In this document: positions 36,711-46,024 of the stretch, in pieces
Layout: each line of letters opens with the position of its first letter
Position numbering within the stretch: the stretch's first letter is position 1
Program-made: the position numbers and the translations under genes
Notes under the pieces: model-generated
What the model saw: only the letters and a program-made list of their open reading frames with translations
Told to the model about the DNA's origin: nothing
Database searches by the model: none
Source of the DNA: Catenulispora sp. GP43
Lineage (GTDB): Bacteria; Actinomycetota; Actinomycetes; Streptomycetales; Catenulisporaceae
Length of the DNA stretch: 64,000 nt
Direction of reading: 5' to 3'
NCBI RefSeq assembly: GCF_041260665.1
Contig: NZ_JBGCCT010000004.1
Span: 372,001-436,000 of the forward strand

Positions 36711-38909
36711 GTGAGTGGTAACGCGTTGACCAACGCGGATTCGGAACCGGGCGTCTTCGCCCGGGTCGTGTCCGGCAGAAGGTCCAAATGGGCGGTGTTC
36801 GGGGTCTGGGTACTCCTGATCGTCGCCGTGGTCGTCTGGGGTTTGGCCTCGAAGCTGAGCGGCGTCGAGAAGAACGACAGTTCGGCCTGGCTGCCCAAGA
36901 GCGCCGAATCGACACAGGAACTGAAGCTGGAGGGGGCGTTCCACCCGAGCTGGGTACCGGCCATCCTGCTGTTCGAGCGGGACAGCGGTCTCACCGACGC
37001 CGACCACGCCCAGATCGACAAGACGGTGGCGGCGCTGCGGAACGACGCCGCGCCGACGGCCATCAACATGGTCGTGCACAACGCGATCCTGACGCAGGAC
37101 GTCAAGGACGGGCCGAACGTCGGCAAGGCCGTCCAGGTCATCGTCCCGATGGACATGGGCAACGACGGCTGGAACAAGCTCCCGGACACGATCAAGCAGA
37201 TCAAGGCGGCGATGGGGCCGGCGAGCGCCGGCGAGAAGGCCTACGTGACCGGCCCGATGGGCGAGGCCGCCGACGAGGCCAACTCCTTCAAGAACATCAA
37301 CGGCTCGCTGACCGGCATCACGGTCCTCGTGGTGATCCTGATCCTGCTGGTCGCCTACCGCAGCCCGATTCTGTGGTTCATCCCGATCCTGTCGGCCGGC
37401 GGCGCCCTGTTCGTCGGCGAGGGCATCATCTACCTGCTGGCCAAGCACGCCGGCCTGACGGTCAACGGCCAGGCCGCGTTCATCCTGGTCGTGCTGCTGA
37501 TCGGCGCCGGCACCGACTACGCGCTGCTGCTCATCGCCCGCTACCGCGAAGAGCTCAGACGCTATGAGGACCGGCACGAGGCGATGGCGCACGCCCTGCA
37601 CCGCGCCGGGCCGGCGCTGGTGGCCAGCTCCACGACCGTGGCCGTCAGCATGCTGATCCTGCTGGTCGCCCAGATGAACTCGACCAAGGGCATGGGCCCG
37701 GTGCTGGCCATCGGCGTCCTGGTCGACCTGTTGGCGATGATGACCCTGATGCCGGCCCTGGTCGTCATCTGCGGCCGCTGGATCTTCTGGCCGGTCAAGC
37801 CGACGGTGGGCTCGGAGGAGCCGACCCAGCACGGGGTGTGGGCGCGGATCGGCAAGCGCATCGCCGTGCGCCCGCGCGCGGTGTGGACGGTGACGGCCCT
37901 GCTGCTGCTCATCGGCGCGGCCGGGGTGACCCAGCTGCACGCGCACCAGATGTCCTCGGCCGACTCCTTCGTGAACAAGCCGGACTCGGTGATCGGCGCT
38001 CAGGTCCAGGCGGAGTACTTCCCGCCGTCCTCGGGCCAGTCGCTCGACATCGTCGGCAACGCCGACAAGCTCGACGCGGTGACCGCCGCGCTGAAGACGG
38101 TGCCGGGCATCGACCCGTCGTCGGTCGGCACCCCGAGCACGGTGCCGCACCAGATCGTGGCGGGGCGCTTCTACCTCGAGGCGATGCCGAAGGACCCGGC
38201 GGACTCCGCGGCCGCGAAGCACACCGTGAGCCTGGTCCGCGCCGCCGTGCACGCGATCCCGGGCGCGGACGCGAAGGTCGGCGCCGGTTCGGCGATGCTC
38301 GTGGACATCGACAACGCCACGCGCCACGACAACGAGTGGATCATCCCGATCACGCTGATCGCGGTGTTCATCATCCTGGGGCTGCTGCTGCGGGCCTTCA
38401 TCGCGCCGCTGCTGCTGATCCTCACCGTCATCCTGTCCCTCGGCGCCTCGCTGGGCATCAGCGCCCTGGCGTTCAAGGCGTTCGGCTGGAACGGCGTGGA
38501 CACCAGCATGCCGCTGTACACGTTCGTGTTCCTGGTCGCGCTGGGCATCGACTACAACATCTTCCTGATGACCCGCATCAGGGAGGAGTCGGTCCGGCGC
38601 GGCACCAGGCGCGGCGCACTGGTCGGTCTGTCCGCGACCGGCGGCGTGATCACCTGGGCCGGGCTGGTGCTGGCCGCCACCTTCGGGGTGCTGGCCAGCC
38701 TGCCGATCGTGACCTTCGCCGAGATCGGCTTCGCGGTCTCGCTCGGCGTGCTGCTGGACACCATGATCGTGCGCTCGGTGCTGGTCACCGCGCTGACCCT
38801 GGACATCGGCAAGCGCATGTGGTGGCCGTCGAAGCTGGCCTCGGCCGACGAGCCCGGCGGCGGGACGCTGGACGCGGCGCGCGCGGCGGACGACAGCGTG
38901 CTGGTGTAG
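36711..38909 (+). CDS. MMPL-family RND transporter
   Basis: Inner-membrane proton-driven exporter of 732 residues with two copies of a six-helix unit. The first unit contains VVLLIGAGTDYALLLIARYREEL, with the Asp-Tyr pair of the proton relay, and the second FLVALGIDYNIFLMTRIREE. Large extracytoplasmic loops follow the first and seventh helices. MMPL proteins export lipids or hydrophobic compounds. The GTG start has a TGAGGGGG ribosome site. Substrate cannot be read from the sequence. A perfect palindromic terminator follows. Confidence 0.92.
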   Translation: MSGNALTNADSEPGVFARVVSGRRSKWAVFGVWVLLIVAVVVWGLASKLSGVEKNDSSAWLPKSAESTQELKLEGAFHPSWVPAILLFERDSGLTDADHAQIDKTVAALRNDAAPTAINMVVHNAILTQDVKDGPNVGKAVQVIVPMDMGNDGWNKLPDTIKQIKAAMGPASAGEKAYVTGPMGEAADEANSFKNINGSLTGITVLVVILILLVAYRSPILWFIPILSAGGALFVGEGIIYLLAKHAGLTVNGQAAFILVVLLIGAGTDYALLLIARYREELRRYEDRHEAMAHALHRAGPALVASSTTVAVSMLILLVAQMNSTKGMGPVLAIGVLVDLLAMMTLMPALVVICGRWIFWPVKPTVGSEEPTQHGVWARIGKRIAVRPRAVWTVTALLLLIGAAGVTQLHAHQMSSADSFVNKPDSVIGAQVQAEYFPPSSGQSLDIVGNADKLDAVTAALKTVPGIDPSSVGTPSTVPHQIVAGRFYLEAMPKDPADSAAAKHTVSLVRAAVHAIPGADAKVGAGSAMLVDIDNATRHDNEWIIPITLIAVFIILGLLLRAFIAPLLLILTVILSLGASLGISALAFKAFGWNGVDTSMPLYTFVFLVALGIDYNIFLMTRIREESVRRGTRRGALVGLSATGGVITWAGLVLAATFGVLASLPIVTFAEIGFAVSLGVLLDTMIVRSVLVTALTLDIGKRMWWPSKLASADEPGGGTLDAARAADDSVLV

Positions 38910-38934
38910 CGCTGATGTAGTTCCGCAGTGAGCG

Positions 38935-38978
38935 AAAGCGATGGGGAGGTTCCCGGCCGGGAACCTCCCCATCGCTTT
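38935..38978. terminator. Perfect 22-bp inverted repeat, bidirectional terminator
   Basis: Arms AAAGCGATGGGGAGGTTCCC-GG and their exact complement meet without a loop. Flanking A and T runs give a short U-tract in both directions, serving the convergent MMPL and oxidoreductase genes. Confidence 0.9.
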
Positions 38979-38994
38979 GCCCGGCTTGGTGCGC

Positions 38995-39987
38995 CTACTG
39001 CCCGGCGAGAGCCTCGACCACCGGGGCCAGCGCGTCCAGATCGTCGATCAGGAACGAGCTGATCCCGAAGCGCTCGCGCAGCTCCAGGAACTTGGCCGTC
39101 AGCTCCTTGGCGCTGCCGATGTACGTGTGCGGCGACTCCAGGATCTCCTCGACCGTCAGCTCCACCCCGGTCTTCTCCCGGATCCGGTCGGCGCGGCGCT
39201 GCGCCTCGGCGCGCGGCTCGGAGGTGATGACCGTGGGGCCGCCGGTGGGATAGGTGTTCAACTCGATCTCGGCGAAGCGCTCCCCCGCGGCCTCGCGGAT
39301 CCAGCCGATCTTCTCCTCGGTGGCCGCCGCGGTGATGCTGGGCGCGTCCAGCCGCGGGACGTCGCCGGCGAGGATGCGCGGGGCCAGGCCGATGACCTGG
39401 GCCTGGCGCGCGGCCAACGTCAGGAGCCGCTTGCCGCCCCCGCCGAGGAAGAACGGCGGATGCGGCTGCTGCACCGGCGTCGGGATGTCGTCGAGGTCGG
39501 TGATCGTGTAGTACTCGCCGTCGAAGGAGAACGCGCCGTCGCCGAAGCTGCCCTTGATGATCGCGATCGCCTCGGCCAGCTTCTTGATCCGCACCCCGAC
39601 CGGCTCGAAGGGGATGCCGATCGCGTCGTACTCCGGCTTGTTCCAGCCGGCGCCGATCCCGATGTCCAGCCGGCCGTCCGAGAGCCGGTCGAGCGTGGCC
39701 AGCTCCTGGGCCAGCACCGCCGGATGCCGCAGGCTGTTGTTGAGCACGAAGGTGCCCACGCGCAGCCGCTCGGTCACCGCCGCCACCTGCGCCAGCGGCA
39801 GCAGGGGCGCCAGGCCCATGAGGTGGTCCGGGATGACGAAGCCGGAGCAGCCCATCGCCTCCGCCTTGCGGGCGAAGGGGATGAGGTCGGAGTACCCGTC
39901 GTTGTCGCCGATGGTCGCCAGGAAGCGGAAGGGACGCATCCCACCATCTTTCTCGATGCCGGCGCTGTGTGGTGGGTTCACGGTCAT
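38995..39987 (-). CDS. LLM-class F420-dependent oxidoreductase
   Basis: Luciferase-like monooxygenase fold of 330 residues. It opens RPFRFLATIGDN and has GCSGFVIPDHLMGLAPLLP, the LDRLSDGRLDIGIGAGWN signature of the F420-dependent group (TIGR03621-like) and PPFFLGGGGKRLLTLAA. It reduces or oxidises an unknown substrate with coenzyme F420. The ATG overlaps the stop of the upstream FAD monooxygenase as ATGA, which implies a shared pathway or co-regulation. Confidence 0.9.
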   Translation of the reverse strand: MTVNPPHSAGIEKDGGMRPFRFLATIGDNDGYSDLIPFARKAEAMGCSGFVIPDHLMGLAPLLPLAQVAAVTERLRVGTFVLNNSLRHPAVLAQELATLDRLSDGRLDIGIGAGWNKPEYDAIGIPFEPVGVRIKKLAEAIAIIKGSFGDGAFSFDGEYYTITDLDDIPTPVQQPHPPFFLGGGGKRLLTLAARQAQVIGLAPRILAGDVPRLDAPSITAAATEEKIGWIREAAGERFAEIELNTYPTGGPTVITSEPRAEAQRRADRIREKTGVELTVEEILESPHTYIGSAKELTAKFLELRERFGISSFLIDDLDALAPVVEALAGQ

Positions 39988-41438
39988 GCGCCGGCCGCAT
40001 CGATCGCCCGCGCGACGTCCTCGGCGCTCGGGGCGTCGGCGGCCCAGGCGATGTAGCCGTCGGGACGGACCAGGCGCACCGGTCCGCCGTCCGTCGCCGT
40101 CGCCGTCTTCACCCCGGCCTTCGCCGCGGGTTCGTGCAGGTACGCGGGCGCCACGAGCACGAATCCGCCGCCGCGCAGCGCTTCCAGCAGCCGGGACGGG
40201 GTGCCGGCCAGCGGCACGTCGCCGGCCCGATGACCGGTCAGCGGATGCGCGCCGTGCGGTGCGGCGTAGGAGATCCACAGTCCCGACAAGGCGAAACCGA
40301 GCCTCCGGTTCACCGCCGGCCGCGCCAGGGCGAAGTGCATCGCCAGGTTCCGGGCCTTGCGCGCCGGAGTGGCCTTGATCTGCGCCGCCCGCAGCAGCCG
40401 CCCTGATCCCTTGACCACCGCGCTGCCGACCGGATAGCGCTCGGCCTCATAGCTGTCCAGCAGTGCCTCGTCGGCGCGGCCCCGCAGGACCGCGACCAGC
40501 TTCCACGCCAGGTTCGCCGCGTCCAGCAGCCCGGTGTTCATCCCCTGCCCGCCGGCCGGGCTGTGCGTGTGCGCGGCGTCGCCGGCCAGGAAGACCCGGC
40601 CGACGCGGTAGTGCTCGGCCTGCCGCTCGTCGCTGTGGAAGCGGCTGGACCAGCGCGGCTCCCCCATGCCGAAGTCCGTCCCGAGCGTCTCGCGCAGGAT
40701 CTCGCGCACCTCGCCGAGCTCGACCGGCTCGGTCTCGGCCTTGGCGTGCTTCTGGTCCCAGCAGATGATCCGGTGGTAGCCGTCCTTGAACGGGGCCACG
40801 AAGGCGAACTTGTCGCCGTCGGTGTTCGTCGCGATGCGGGTCTCCGGCGGCTGCGACAGCTTGGCGTCCACCAGCATCACCGAGGCCACCACGGTGTGGC
40901 CGGGGAACTCCACGCCCAGCAGCGAGCGCACCGAGCTGCGGCTCCCGTCGGTGCCGACGACGTACGCGGCGCGCTCCTCCCGCGAGCCGGACCCGTCGCG
41001 GATGGTCACGGTCACGCCGTCCGCGTCCTGCCGCAGACCCACGACCTCGGACTCGTACCGGATCTCGACGCCGAGCCGCTCCAGCCGCTCGTGCAGCACC
41101 GCCTCGGTCTCGTACTGCGGCACCACCAGCAGGTACGGGTAGGGCGTCGGCAGCTCGGAGACGTCCACCACCGCGGTGTCGAACAACCGCAGCGACTGGA
41201 CCGGCGCGCCCCGCTCGATCAGCGGCGCGGCGATGTCCCTGGCGTCGAACGCCTCCAGGGTCGTGGCGTGCACGACCAGGGCGCGGCTCAGGTTGGACAG
41301 GCCGGGACGCCGGCGCTCCAGCAGCGTCACCGGGATCCCGGCCTCGGCCAGGTCGCCGGCCAGCAGCATCCCGGTGGGACCGGCGCCGACCACGACCACG
41401 CCGCGACTATCAATATCCTTAGTTAAAGTCTCTGGCAC
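39984..41438 (-). CDS. FAD-dependent aromatic hydroxylase-type monooxygenase
   Basis: PheA/TfdB-type flavin monooxygenase of about 484 residues. GVVVVGAGPTGMLLAGDLAE is the FAD Rossmann motif, YVVGTDGSRSSVR the DG motif and VFLAGDAAHTHSPAGGQG the GD motif; a thioredoxin-like C-terminal domain follows. It likely hydroxylates an aromatic compound or polyketide with NAD(P)H. The chosen GTG (VPETLT) is uncertain: an AT-rich stretch lies just behind it and a GTG directly before the Rossmann motif may be the real start. Coupled by ATGA to the F420 oxidoreductase gene. Confidence 0.88.
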   Translation of the reverse strand: MPETLTKDIDSRGVVVVGAGPTGMLLAGDLAEAGIPVTLLERRRPGLSNLSRALVVHATTLEAFDARDIAAPLIERGAPVQSLRLFDTAVVDVSELPTPYPYLLVVPQYETEAVLHERLERLGVEIRYESEVVGLRQDADGVTVTIRDGSGSREERAAYVVGTDGSRSSVRSLLGVEFPGHTVVASVMLVDAKLSQPPETRIATNTDGDKFAFVAPFKDGYHRIICWDQKHAKAETEPVELGEVREILRETLGTDFGMGEPRWSSRFHSDERQAEHYRVGRVFLAGDAAHTHSPAGGQGMNTGLLDAANLAWKLVAVLRGRADEALLDSYEAERYPVGSAVVKGSGRLLRAAQIKATPARKARNLAMHFALARPAVNRRLGFALSGLWISYAAPHGAHPLTGHRAGDVPLAGTPSRLLEALRGGGFVLVAPAYLHEPAAKAGVKTATATDGGPVRLVRPDGYIAWAADAPSAEDVARAIDAAGA

Positions 41439-41592
41439 GCCACGGAACGTAGCGTCCGCAAGCGCTTGGCGTCCAGAGTCCGGACACCCCAAGATCGCCC
41501 GGCGCGCGAACCGGGGCCCGCCGGGACGGCCGTGCGGCCGTCGTCGCGGCGGACCCCGGTCAGCGGATCCGAACTCTCTGCCCCGGGCGGCC

Positions 41593-43098
41593 TCAGGTCG
41601 CCAGGCGCATCGTCGCGCCCCAGGAGGAGTTCATCCGCATGTCCAGTTCGCGGACCGACCGCGTGTCATCGAAGGTGTCCATCTTGCGGCGCACGTTGTA
41701 GATCCGGTCCCAGCCGATGCCGTACCAGTGCTTGTCCAGGTTGACCAGGGCCCGCTCCAGCGTGGTGCAGGCCTGCTCGATCTCCTTGGTGCGCACGTGG
41801 ATGTCGGCCATGTCGGCCAGCACGATCGTGCGCTGCTTGGCCTCGTTGGGCTTGAGCGCCATCAGCGAGCACAGCAGCGCCTCCTGCGCCAGCTCCGGGC
41901 TGCCGCCGTTGATGTGGCAGAAGCCCTTGAAGCCGTTCAGGCGGGTGGCGTCGAAGTAGTCCAGCCATTCGGGGTCCGGGACGGTGGAGCGGTCGGCGTC
42001 CGACAGCGCCTCCTCGGCCCGGCCGATCAGGTCGACCGCGCGCTTCTGGTCGCCCAGGCGGGCCTCGATCTCGGCGTCCACGGCGTGCAGCCAGGAGCGC
42101 TGGACGGCGCTGACACCGCGCGCGGCGTGCGCGTAGGCGGCGCGCATCAGGTCGCGGGACTCGCCGGCCTTGCCGTCCCAGGCCGGGATGAAGGCCAGGT
42201 GGGCCAGGATCGCCGAGCCCAGCTGGTGGTCGTCGGCCTCGCGCGCGGCGACCAGGGCGTTGCGGTAGTGCATGCGGGCCGGCTCGGCCTTCTTCAGGTC
42301 GAAGAACGCCAGCCGGGCGGCCAGCAGCGAGGCCTCGGCCAGCGAGCCGGCCAGCCGGGAGCGCTGGGCCTGCGGGCCGGTGCCGCTCAGCAGCGCCGCC
42401 CCGAGTTGGGCGTGCGCGACGGCCGGGGAGTACATGCGGGCCGGGGGGACTGTGTAATACAGCGATCGCTGTTGACTGGTGATGAATTCATAACCGTCCA
42501 CCATCTGCCGGTCGAACGGGACCGCGCGGCCGGCCGGGTCGGCGGCGGCCGGCAGCCGGTCGGGGGCTTCTGCCCCGTACGCGGTGCTCTCACCCGCCCC
42601 GGCCACGGTCAGCGCCGCGGCGGCGCTGGCGACGAATTCTCGGCGCTTCACTGGGTCGTGCCCTCCAGATCGGTCGGCGGGCCGCGTGCGGCACAGCCCT
42701 GCCATCCGTCCGTGTTGCGTGGCTCCCCCAGCTGCACCGTCGTCCTCGGACTCACTTACCGGAGCACGCCCAGTAGCGGCGGTCGGTGGCTGTGACGACT
42801 CCGGCCGCGGCGCCCACGGCACCGACCATCCGACCTGGAATCCCATCTGCGCGACGGAGACGCCGAAGACCTCTTCGAGAACCCGCTGGTACGCCGGGAG
42901 CGGACACGGCGGATCCTCACTCTCCCACCGGCGGACCTGCCGGACGGAAAGTGACAGCACCTTACCAAGCGCGCGGGAGGCTTTCTCGAACTCCGCGGCG
43001 AATTCCGCCTGCGTCCAGTGCCGAGACAGCCGCAAGGCCTTCAGTGCCGTGTTGCCTGCCGGCTTCCTACCCGGGGAAGAGCTTGGATCCACCTGCAT
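41593..43098 (-). CDS. XRE-family HTH / TPR-like regulator with an internal Tat-like hydrophobic segment
   Basis: Residues about 15-75 form a Cro/C1-type helix-turn-helix (ALKALRLSRHWTQAEFA, SLSVRQVRRWESED). Residues about 150-175 read VKRREFVASAAAALTVAG, much like a twin-arginine signal or a membrane helix. The C-terminal 300 residues are TPR-like helices (AAYAHAARGVSAVQRSWL, TLERALVNLDKHWYGIG). This layout is common in streptomycete regulators of unknown ligand. The ATG has GAAGGG seven bases upstream; a longer frame was rejected. It could control the adjacent monooxygenase operon, which is not shown. Confidence 0.82.
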   Translation of the reverse strand: MQVDPSSSPGRKPAGNTALKALRLSRHWTQAEFAAEFEKASRALGKVLSLSVRQVRRWESEDPPCPLPAYQRVLEEVFGVSVAQMGFQVGWSVPWAPRPESSQPPTAATGRAPVSESEDDGAAGGATQHGRMAGLCRTRPADRSGGHDPVKRREFVASAAAALTVAGAGESTAYGAEAPDRLPAAADPAGRAVPFDRQMVDGYEFITSQQRSLYYTVPPARMYSPAVAHAQLGAALLSGTGPQAQRSRLAGSLAEASLLAARLAFFDLKKAEPARMHYRNALVAAREADDHQLGSAILAHLAFIPAWDGKAGESRDLMRAAYAHAARGVSAVQRSWLHAVDAEIEARLGDQKRAVDLIGRAEEALSDADRSTVPDPEWLDYFDATRLNGFKGFCHINGGSPELAQEALLCSLMALKPNEAKQRTIVLADMADIHVRTKEIEQACTTLERALVNLDKHWYGIGWDRIYNVRRKMDTFDDTRSVRELDMRMNSSWGATMRLAT

Positions 43099-43775
43099 GG
43101 CAGAACCCTTCGGTCCATGCGCCTGGAGCGCCCGGCCCCGCGCCGACCGCAGCCCGATCCGGCGGCGGCCTGGTGGCCGGCCGTCGCAGAGGGCTGGTTC
43201 AGACGTTAGACCCGAACAAGCCTCCAATGGTAGTACAACCACCCGAAAGGACTATGGCGAATACCTGCGAAAGCCGGGATCAGCCTGATCAGCGCCCTGC
43301 GTCGAAGCGCCGGTTTTGCTAAAAAATCTCCTTCTCCCACGCCCCGCCGCGCCCCTTGCGGCACCGCGGCCTGCGACATTCCCTCCCGGCGCCGAAGCGG
43401 TACCGACGGCGACACCCCTGCCGCCAAGTGGCCTATCCCCCCGTCGATAACATCCTGTGAAGAATTCTCAGCCTCTCAAGGTTTATCCCACCCCGCCGCC
43501 GCGAACCCTTCCAGGCCGCCAGACCGCCTTCCCGAGTGAATCCGCCGATGCGCGTGCAACCGCCCGTGCAGGTGCCGTGACCACCCGGCCGCGCACCGTC
43601 CATCGAAACGAGCTGAGAAGAAATCGCCTCGTTCGGCGGGAACACCAGGCCCCCGTGATCCGTTACACCCGTAACCCGGCATTGCCGCTGACGGCAGCCA
43701 GCTGAGGGGCGGTGCGAACCGCCGGGTGGATCACGGCAGGTGCGCGGAGTTCAATTGGAGGGGGTGAGCCGGATC
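43099..43775. other. 677-bp divergent intergenic region between XRE/TPR gene and whiB-like gene
   Basis: No convincing gene. The left part carries the XRE promoter side and drops in GC around 43430-43480. An 82-codon open frame from GTG at 43457 lacks a ribosome site and has poor codon bias. The right end forms three hairpins before the whiB-like start. Long leaders are common for wbl genes. Confidence 0.5.
43662..43723 (+). promoter_or_regulatory. Three consecutive tetraloop hairpins in the whiB-like leader
   Basis: GTTAC-ACCC-GTAAC (43662-43675), TGCCG-CTGA-CGGCA (43683-43696) and GGCGGT-GCGA-ACCGCC (43708-43723) lie in a row 50-115 bases before the start codon. The third has a GNRA loop. 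Confidence 0.5.
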
Positions 43776-44228
43776 ATGGCTCAGCAGACCACGGTGCGAG
43801 GAGCCGTCGGACCGATACCGGTCCGGTCGTCGTCGGCACGGACGGCGGCCCGGATCCCGCCGATCGCCGAGCTCAAGCTCGGTTGGCAGGAGCGCGGACT
43901 GTGCCAGTCCGGGGACGCGACGGTCTTCTTCGCGCCGGATTCGGAACGGATCCGCGAACGGGAGAAGCGTGAGACGGCCGCCAAGCGGGTGTGCGACGAC
44001 TGTCCGGTCCGCCAGCAGTGCCTGGAGCACGCGCTGGCGCTGCCGGAGCAGTTCGGCATCTGGGGCGGACTGACCGAGGTGGAACGGGCGGAGGAGGCCC
44101 GCCGCCGCCGCGGTGCCGCGACCGGCGCGCGTCCGGTGGTGGTGCCGATCCGGATCGGCACGCAGCGCGACCGGGGATTCGCCGACGCACAGGCGGCCAC
44201 CAGGGAGGGGACCGAAGTGGCGGCGTGA
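43776..44228 (+). CDS. WhiB-family iron-sulfur transcription factor
   Basis: [4Fe-4S] protein that works as a sigma-factor-bound regulator. Four cluster Cys are seen: one in ERGLCQSGD, then VCDDCPVRQQC. The beta-turn FGIWGGLTEVER and a basic stretch (RRRRGAA) follow. FFAPDSERIREREKRE resembles WhiB2/WhiD more than WhiB7, and no AT-hook is present; the subfamily is uncertain. The ATG (MAQQTT) has GGTGAG seven bases upstream; a GTG four codons earlier sits too close to GGAGG. The 35-residue N-terminal tail is unusually long. A terminator follows. Confidence 0.9.
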   Translation: MAQQTTVRGAVGPIPVRSSSARTAARIPPIAELKLGWQERGLCQSGDATVFFAPDSERIREREKRETAAKRVCDDCPVRQQCLEHALALPEQFGIWGGLTEVERAEEARRRRGAATGARPVVVPIRIGTQRDRGFADAQAATREGTEVAA

Positions 44229-44570
44229 GAGCCGCCGGAAAGCCTTACCGCACAACAGCAGCCACCGTACGGAACAAGCGCCGGGCGGGCCGGGGAGGCC
44301 TGCCCGGCGCTTGGTTTTCCCGCACCCGCGGCGCGCTGGCGGAAAACCGTCGCGGCGGACATTCAGGGAAATCGCGGTGCCGGCGAAGAACAGCGCAGCG
44401 GACGCCGACGTCCGGCATCCGCCGCGGCGGCCCCGGATCCCCCGCACCTGCTGAGTGGGCCTATGCGTGACGGATAGACGGAAACCCGCACCGGAGAACG
44501 CATATCCTGGAGCGCCGGCCCGCATTCCGATCGCCCTTCCCGGAAAATGCCGGAAGCCCTCCGGCGAAAG
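44229..44570. other. 342-bp gap between convergent genes
   Basis: Contains the whiB-like terminator near its left end. Beyond it the sequence has imperfect Cys/Arg-poor open frames on both strands with no ribosome sites and weak codon bias, and nothing recognisable. Confidence 0.45.
44276..44312 (+). terminator. Terminator after the whiB-like gene
   Basis: AAGCGCCGGGCGGGCC pairs with GGCCTGCCCGGCGCTT (16 bp, one G-U) around a 5-base loop, followed by GGTTTT. Confidence 0.85.
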
Positions 44571-45380
44571 TCATTCGGCGGCGCCGATCGCATAACACGC
44601 GACGGCCGCGGCGGCCGCGACATTCAACGAATCCACTCCGGCCGCCATGGGAATTCTGACCCGCATATCGGCGGCGGCCAGAGCCGGATCGGACAGGCCG
44701 TCGCCCTCGGTCCCCAGCAGCAGCGCCACCTTGTCCTGCGGACCGAACCGCAGGTCCCGCACGTCGATCGCGGTCGGGCCCGGCGTCAGCGCGATGGTGC
44801 GGAAACCGTGCTCGGCCAGCGTCGCCAGGCCGCCGGGCCAGGAGTCCAGCCGCGCGTAGGGCAGCGCGAACACCGTCCCCATCGACACCCGGACCGAGCG
44901 GCGGTACAACGGGTCCGCGCAGCTCGGCGTCAGCACCGCGGCGTCCATCCCGAGCGCCGCCGCGCTGCGGAAGATCGCGCCGAGATTGGTGTGGTTGACG
45001 ATGTCCTCCATGACCACGACGCGCTTGGCCCGCGCCAGCACACTCCCGGCGTCCAGGACCGGGGTGCGCTGCATCGAGGCCAGGGCGCCGCGGTGGACGT
45101 GGAAGCCGGTCACCGCCTCCAGCAGCGGCTCGCTGCCGACGTACACCGGGGCGTCCACCGCGTCGATCAGCGGCCGCATCGCCTGGACCCACTTCGGCGA
45201 CAGCAGCGTCGAGCGCATCGGGTAGCCGGCGGCCAGCGCGCGGCGGATCACCTTCTCCCCCTCGGCCAGGAACAGGCCCTCGGCGGGTTCGCGGACCTTG
45301 CGCAGCTCGACGTCGGTGAGGCCGGAGTAATCATGCAGCCGCGGGTCGGACGGGTCGGTGACTTCGATCAGTTCTCCCAC
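44571..45380 (-). CDS. TrmH/SpoU-family RNA 2'-O-methyltransferase
   Basis: SPOUT-fold methyltransferase of 269 residues. The N-terminal substrate-binding domain contains GLFLAEGEKVIRRALAAG. The three SPOUT motifs are VMEDIVNHTNLGAIFRSAAA, LLLGTEGDGLSD and IPMAAGVDSLNVAAAAAV, which form the trefoil-knot SAM site. Target is a ribose 2'-OH in rRNA or tRNA; which one is not visible. The GTG start (VGELIEV) has AGGAT eight bases upstream; longer frames overlap the tetR gene. Confidence 0.9.
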   Translation of the reverse strand: MGELIEVTDPSDPRLHDYSGLTDVELRKVREPAEGLFLAEGEKVIRRALAAGYPMRSTLLSPKWVQAMRPLIDAVDAPVYVGSEPLLEAVTGFHVHRGALASMQRTPVLDAGSVLARAKRVVVMEDIVNHTNLGAIFRSAAALGMDAAVLTPSCADPLYRRSVRVSMGTVFALPYARLDSWPGGLATLAEHGFRTIALTPGPTAIDVRDLRFGPQDKVALLLGTEGDGLSDPALAAADMRVRIPMAAGVDSLNVAAAAAVACYAIGAAE

Positions 45381-45409
45381 GATGCTGCATCCTGCCGCAT
45401 CCGGGGCCC

Positions 45410-46015
45410 TCAGCCGGAATCGCGCGGGAGCAGCCCGTCGCGCAGCAGCGCCCAGACGTTCGCGAAGGACTCGTCGACCTCCGGCCGGACCCACGCCGCG
45501 CGCGCCGCCGGGTTGTGGAACTTGGCCATGGCGTCGAAGACCGCCAGCGCGGTCCGCCTCGGGTCCCGCGAGGCGATCTCGCCGCGCTCCACCCCCTCGG
45601 CGACCACCCTGGTCAGCTGCTCGACGACGAAGTCGATGTGCGCGACGACCGGGGTGCGCGCGTCCTCGGCCAGCTCGGCGAACGCCGCGAAGAACTCCGG
45701 GTCGTCCTGCGCCCGGGTCCACTTCGTCTCCGCCAGCGTCCACAGCAGCAGCCGGATCCGCTCGGGGGCCTGCCCCGCGCCGTCGGCGACGGCCGCGAGC
45801 GCCGGGTGCATCCGCTGGAGCCAGCGGTCCACCACGGCGTCCCGCAGGTCCGCCTTGGTCGGGAAGTGCCGGTACACCGAGCCGTGGCTGACCCCGAGCG
45901 CCCGCGCGACGTCGACCACGCTGGTCTTGGCCGGGCCGAAGCGGCGCAGGGTCTCCTCCGCCGCTTCCAGGATGCGCTCGGATGTCAGGGGCCCGCCTGG
46001 TGTGCTGGTACTCAC
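45410..46015 (-). CDS. TetR-family transcriptional regulator
   Basis: Residues 10-55 give the helix-turn-helix (ILEAAEETLRRFG, VARALGVSHGSVYRHFPTKADL). The rest is a helical ligand-binding domain with a TetR_C_11-like HIDFVVEQLTRVVAEGVERGE. It begins nine bases after the aldo-keto reductase gene and is therefore in its operon. TGACA/TGTCA repeats in front of that operon are the likely operator, implying feedback control. Confidence 0.9.
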   Translation of the reverse strand: MSTSTPGGPLTSERILEAAEETLRRFGPAKTSVVDVARALGVSHGSVYRHFPTKADLRDAVVDRWLQRMHPALAAVADGAGQAPERIRLLLWTLAETKWTRAQDDPEFFAAFAELAEDARTPVVAHIDFVVEQLTRVVAEGVERGEIASRDPRRTALAVFDAMAKFHNPAARAAWVRPEVDESFANVWALLRDGLLPRDSG

Positions 46016-46024
46016 CGCTGAACT

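Noticed and set aside
36537-40056. Two opposite-strand frames with identical N-termini around 38.95 kb
   Set aside because: The identity is produced by both frames starting inside the same perfect palindrome; neither is a gene.
43457-43705. 82-codon frame upstream of the whiB-like gene
   Set aside because: No ribosome site, poor codon bias, and it overlaps the hairpin-rich leader. A regulatory upstream ORF remains possible but unsupported.
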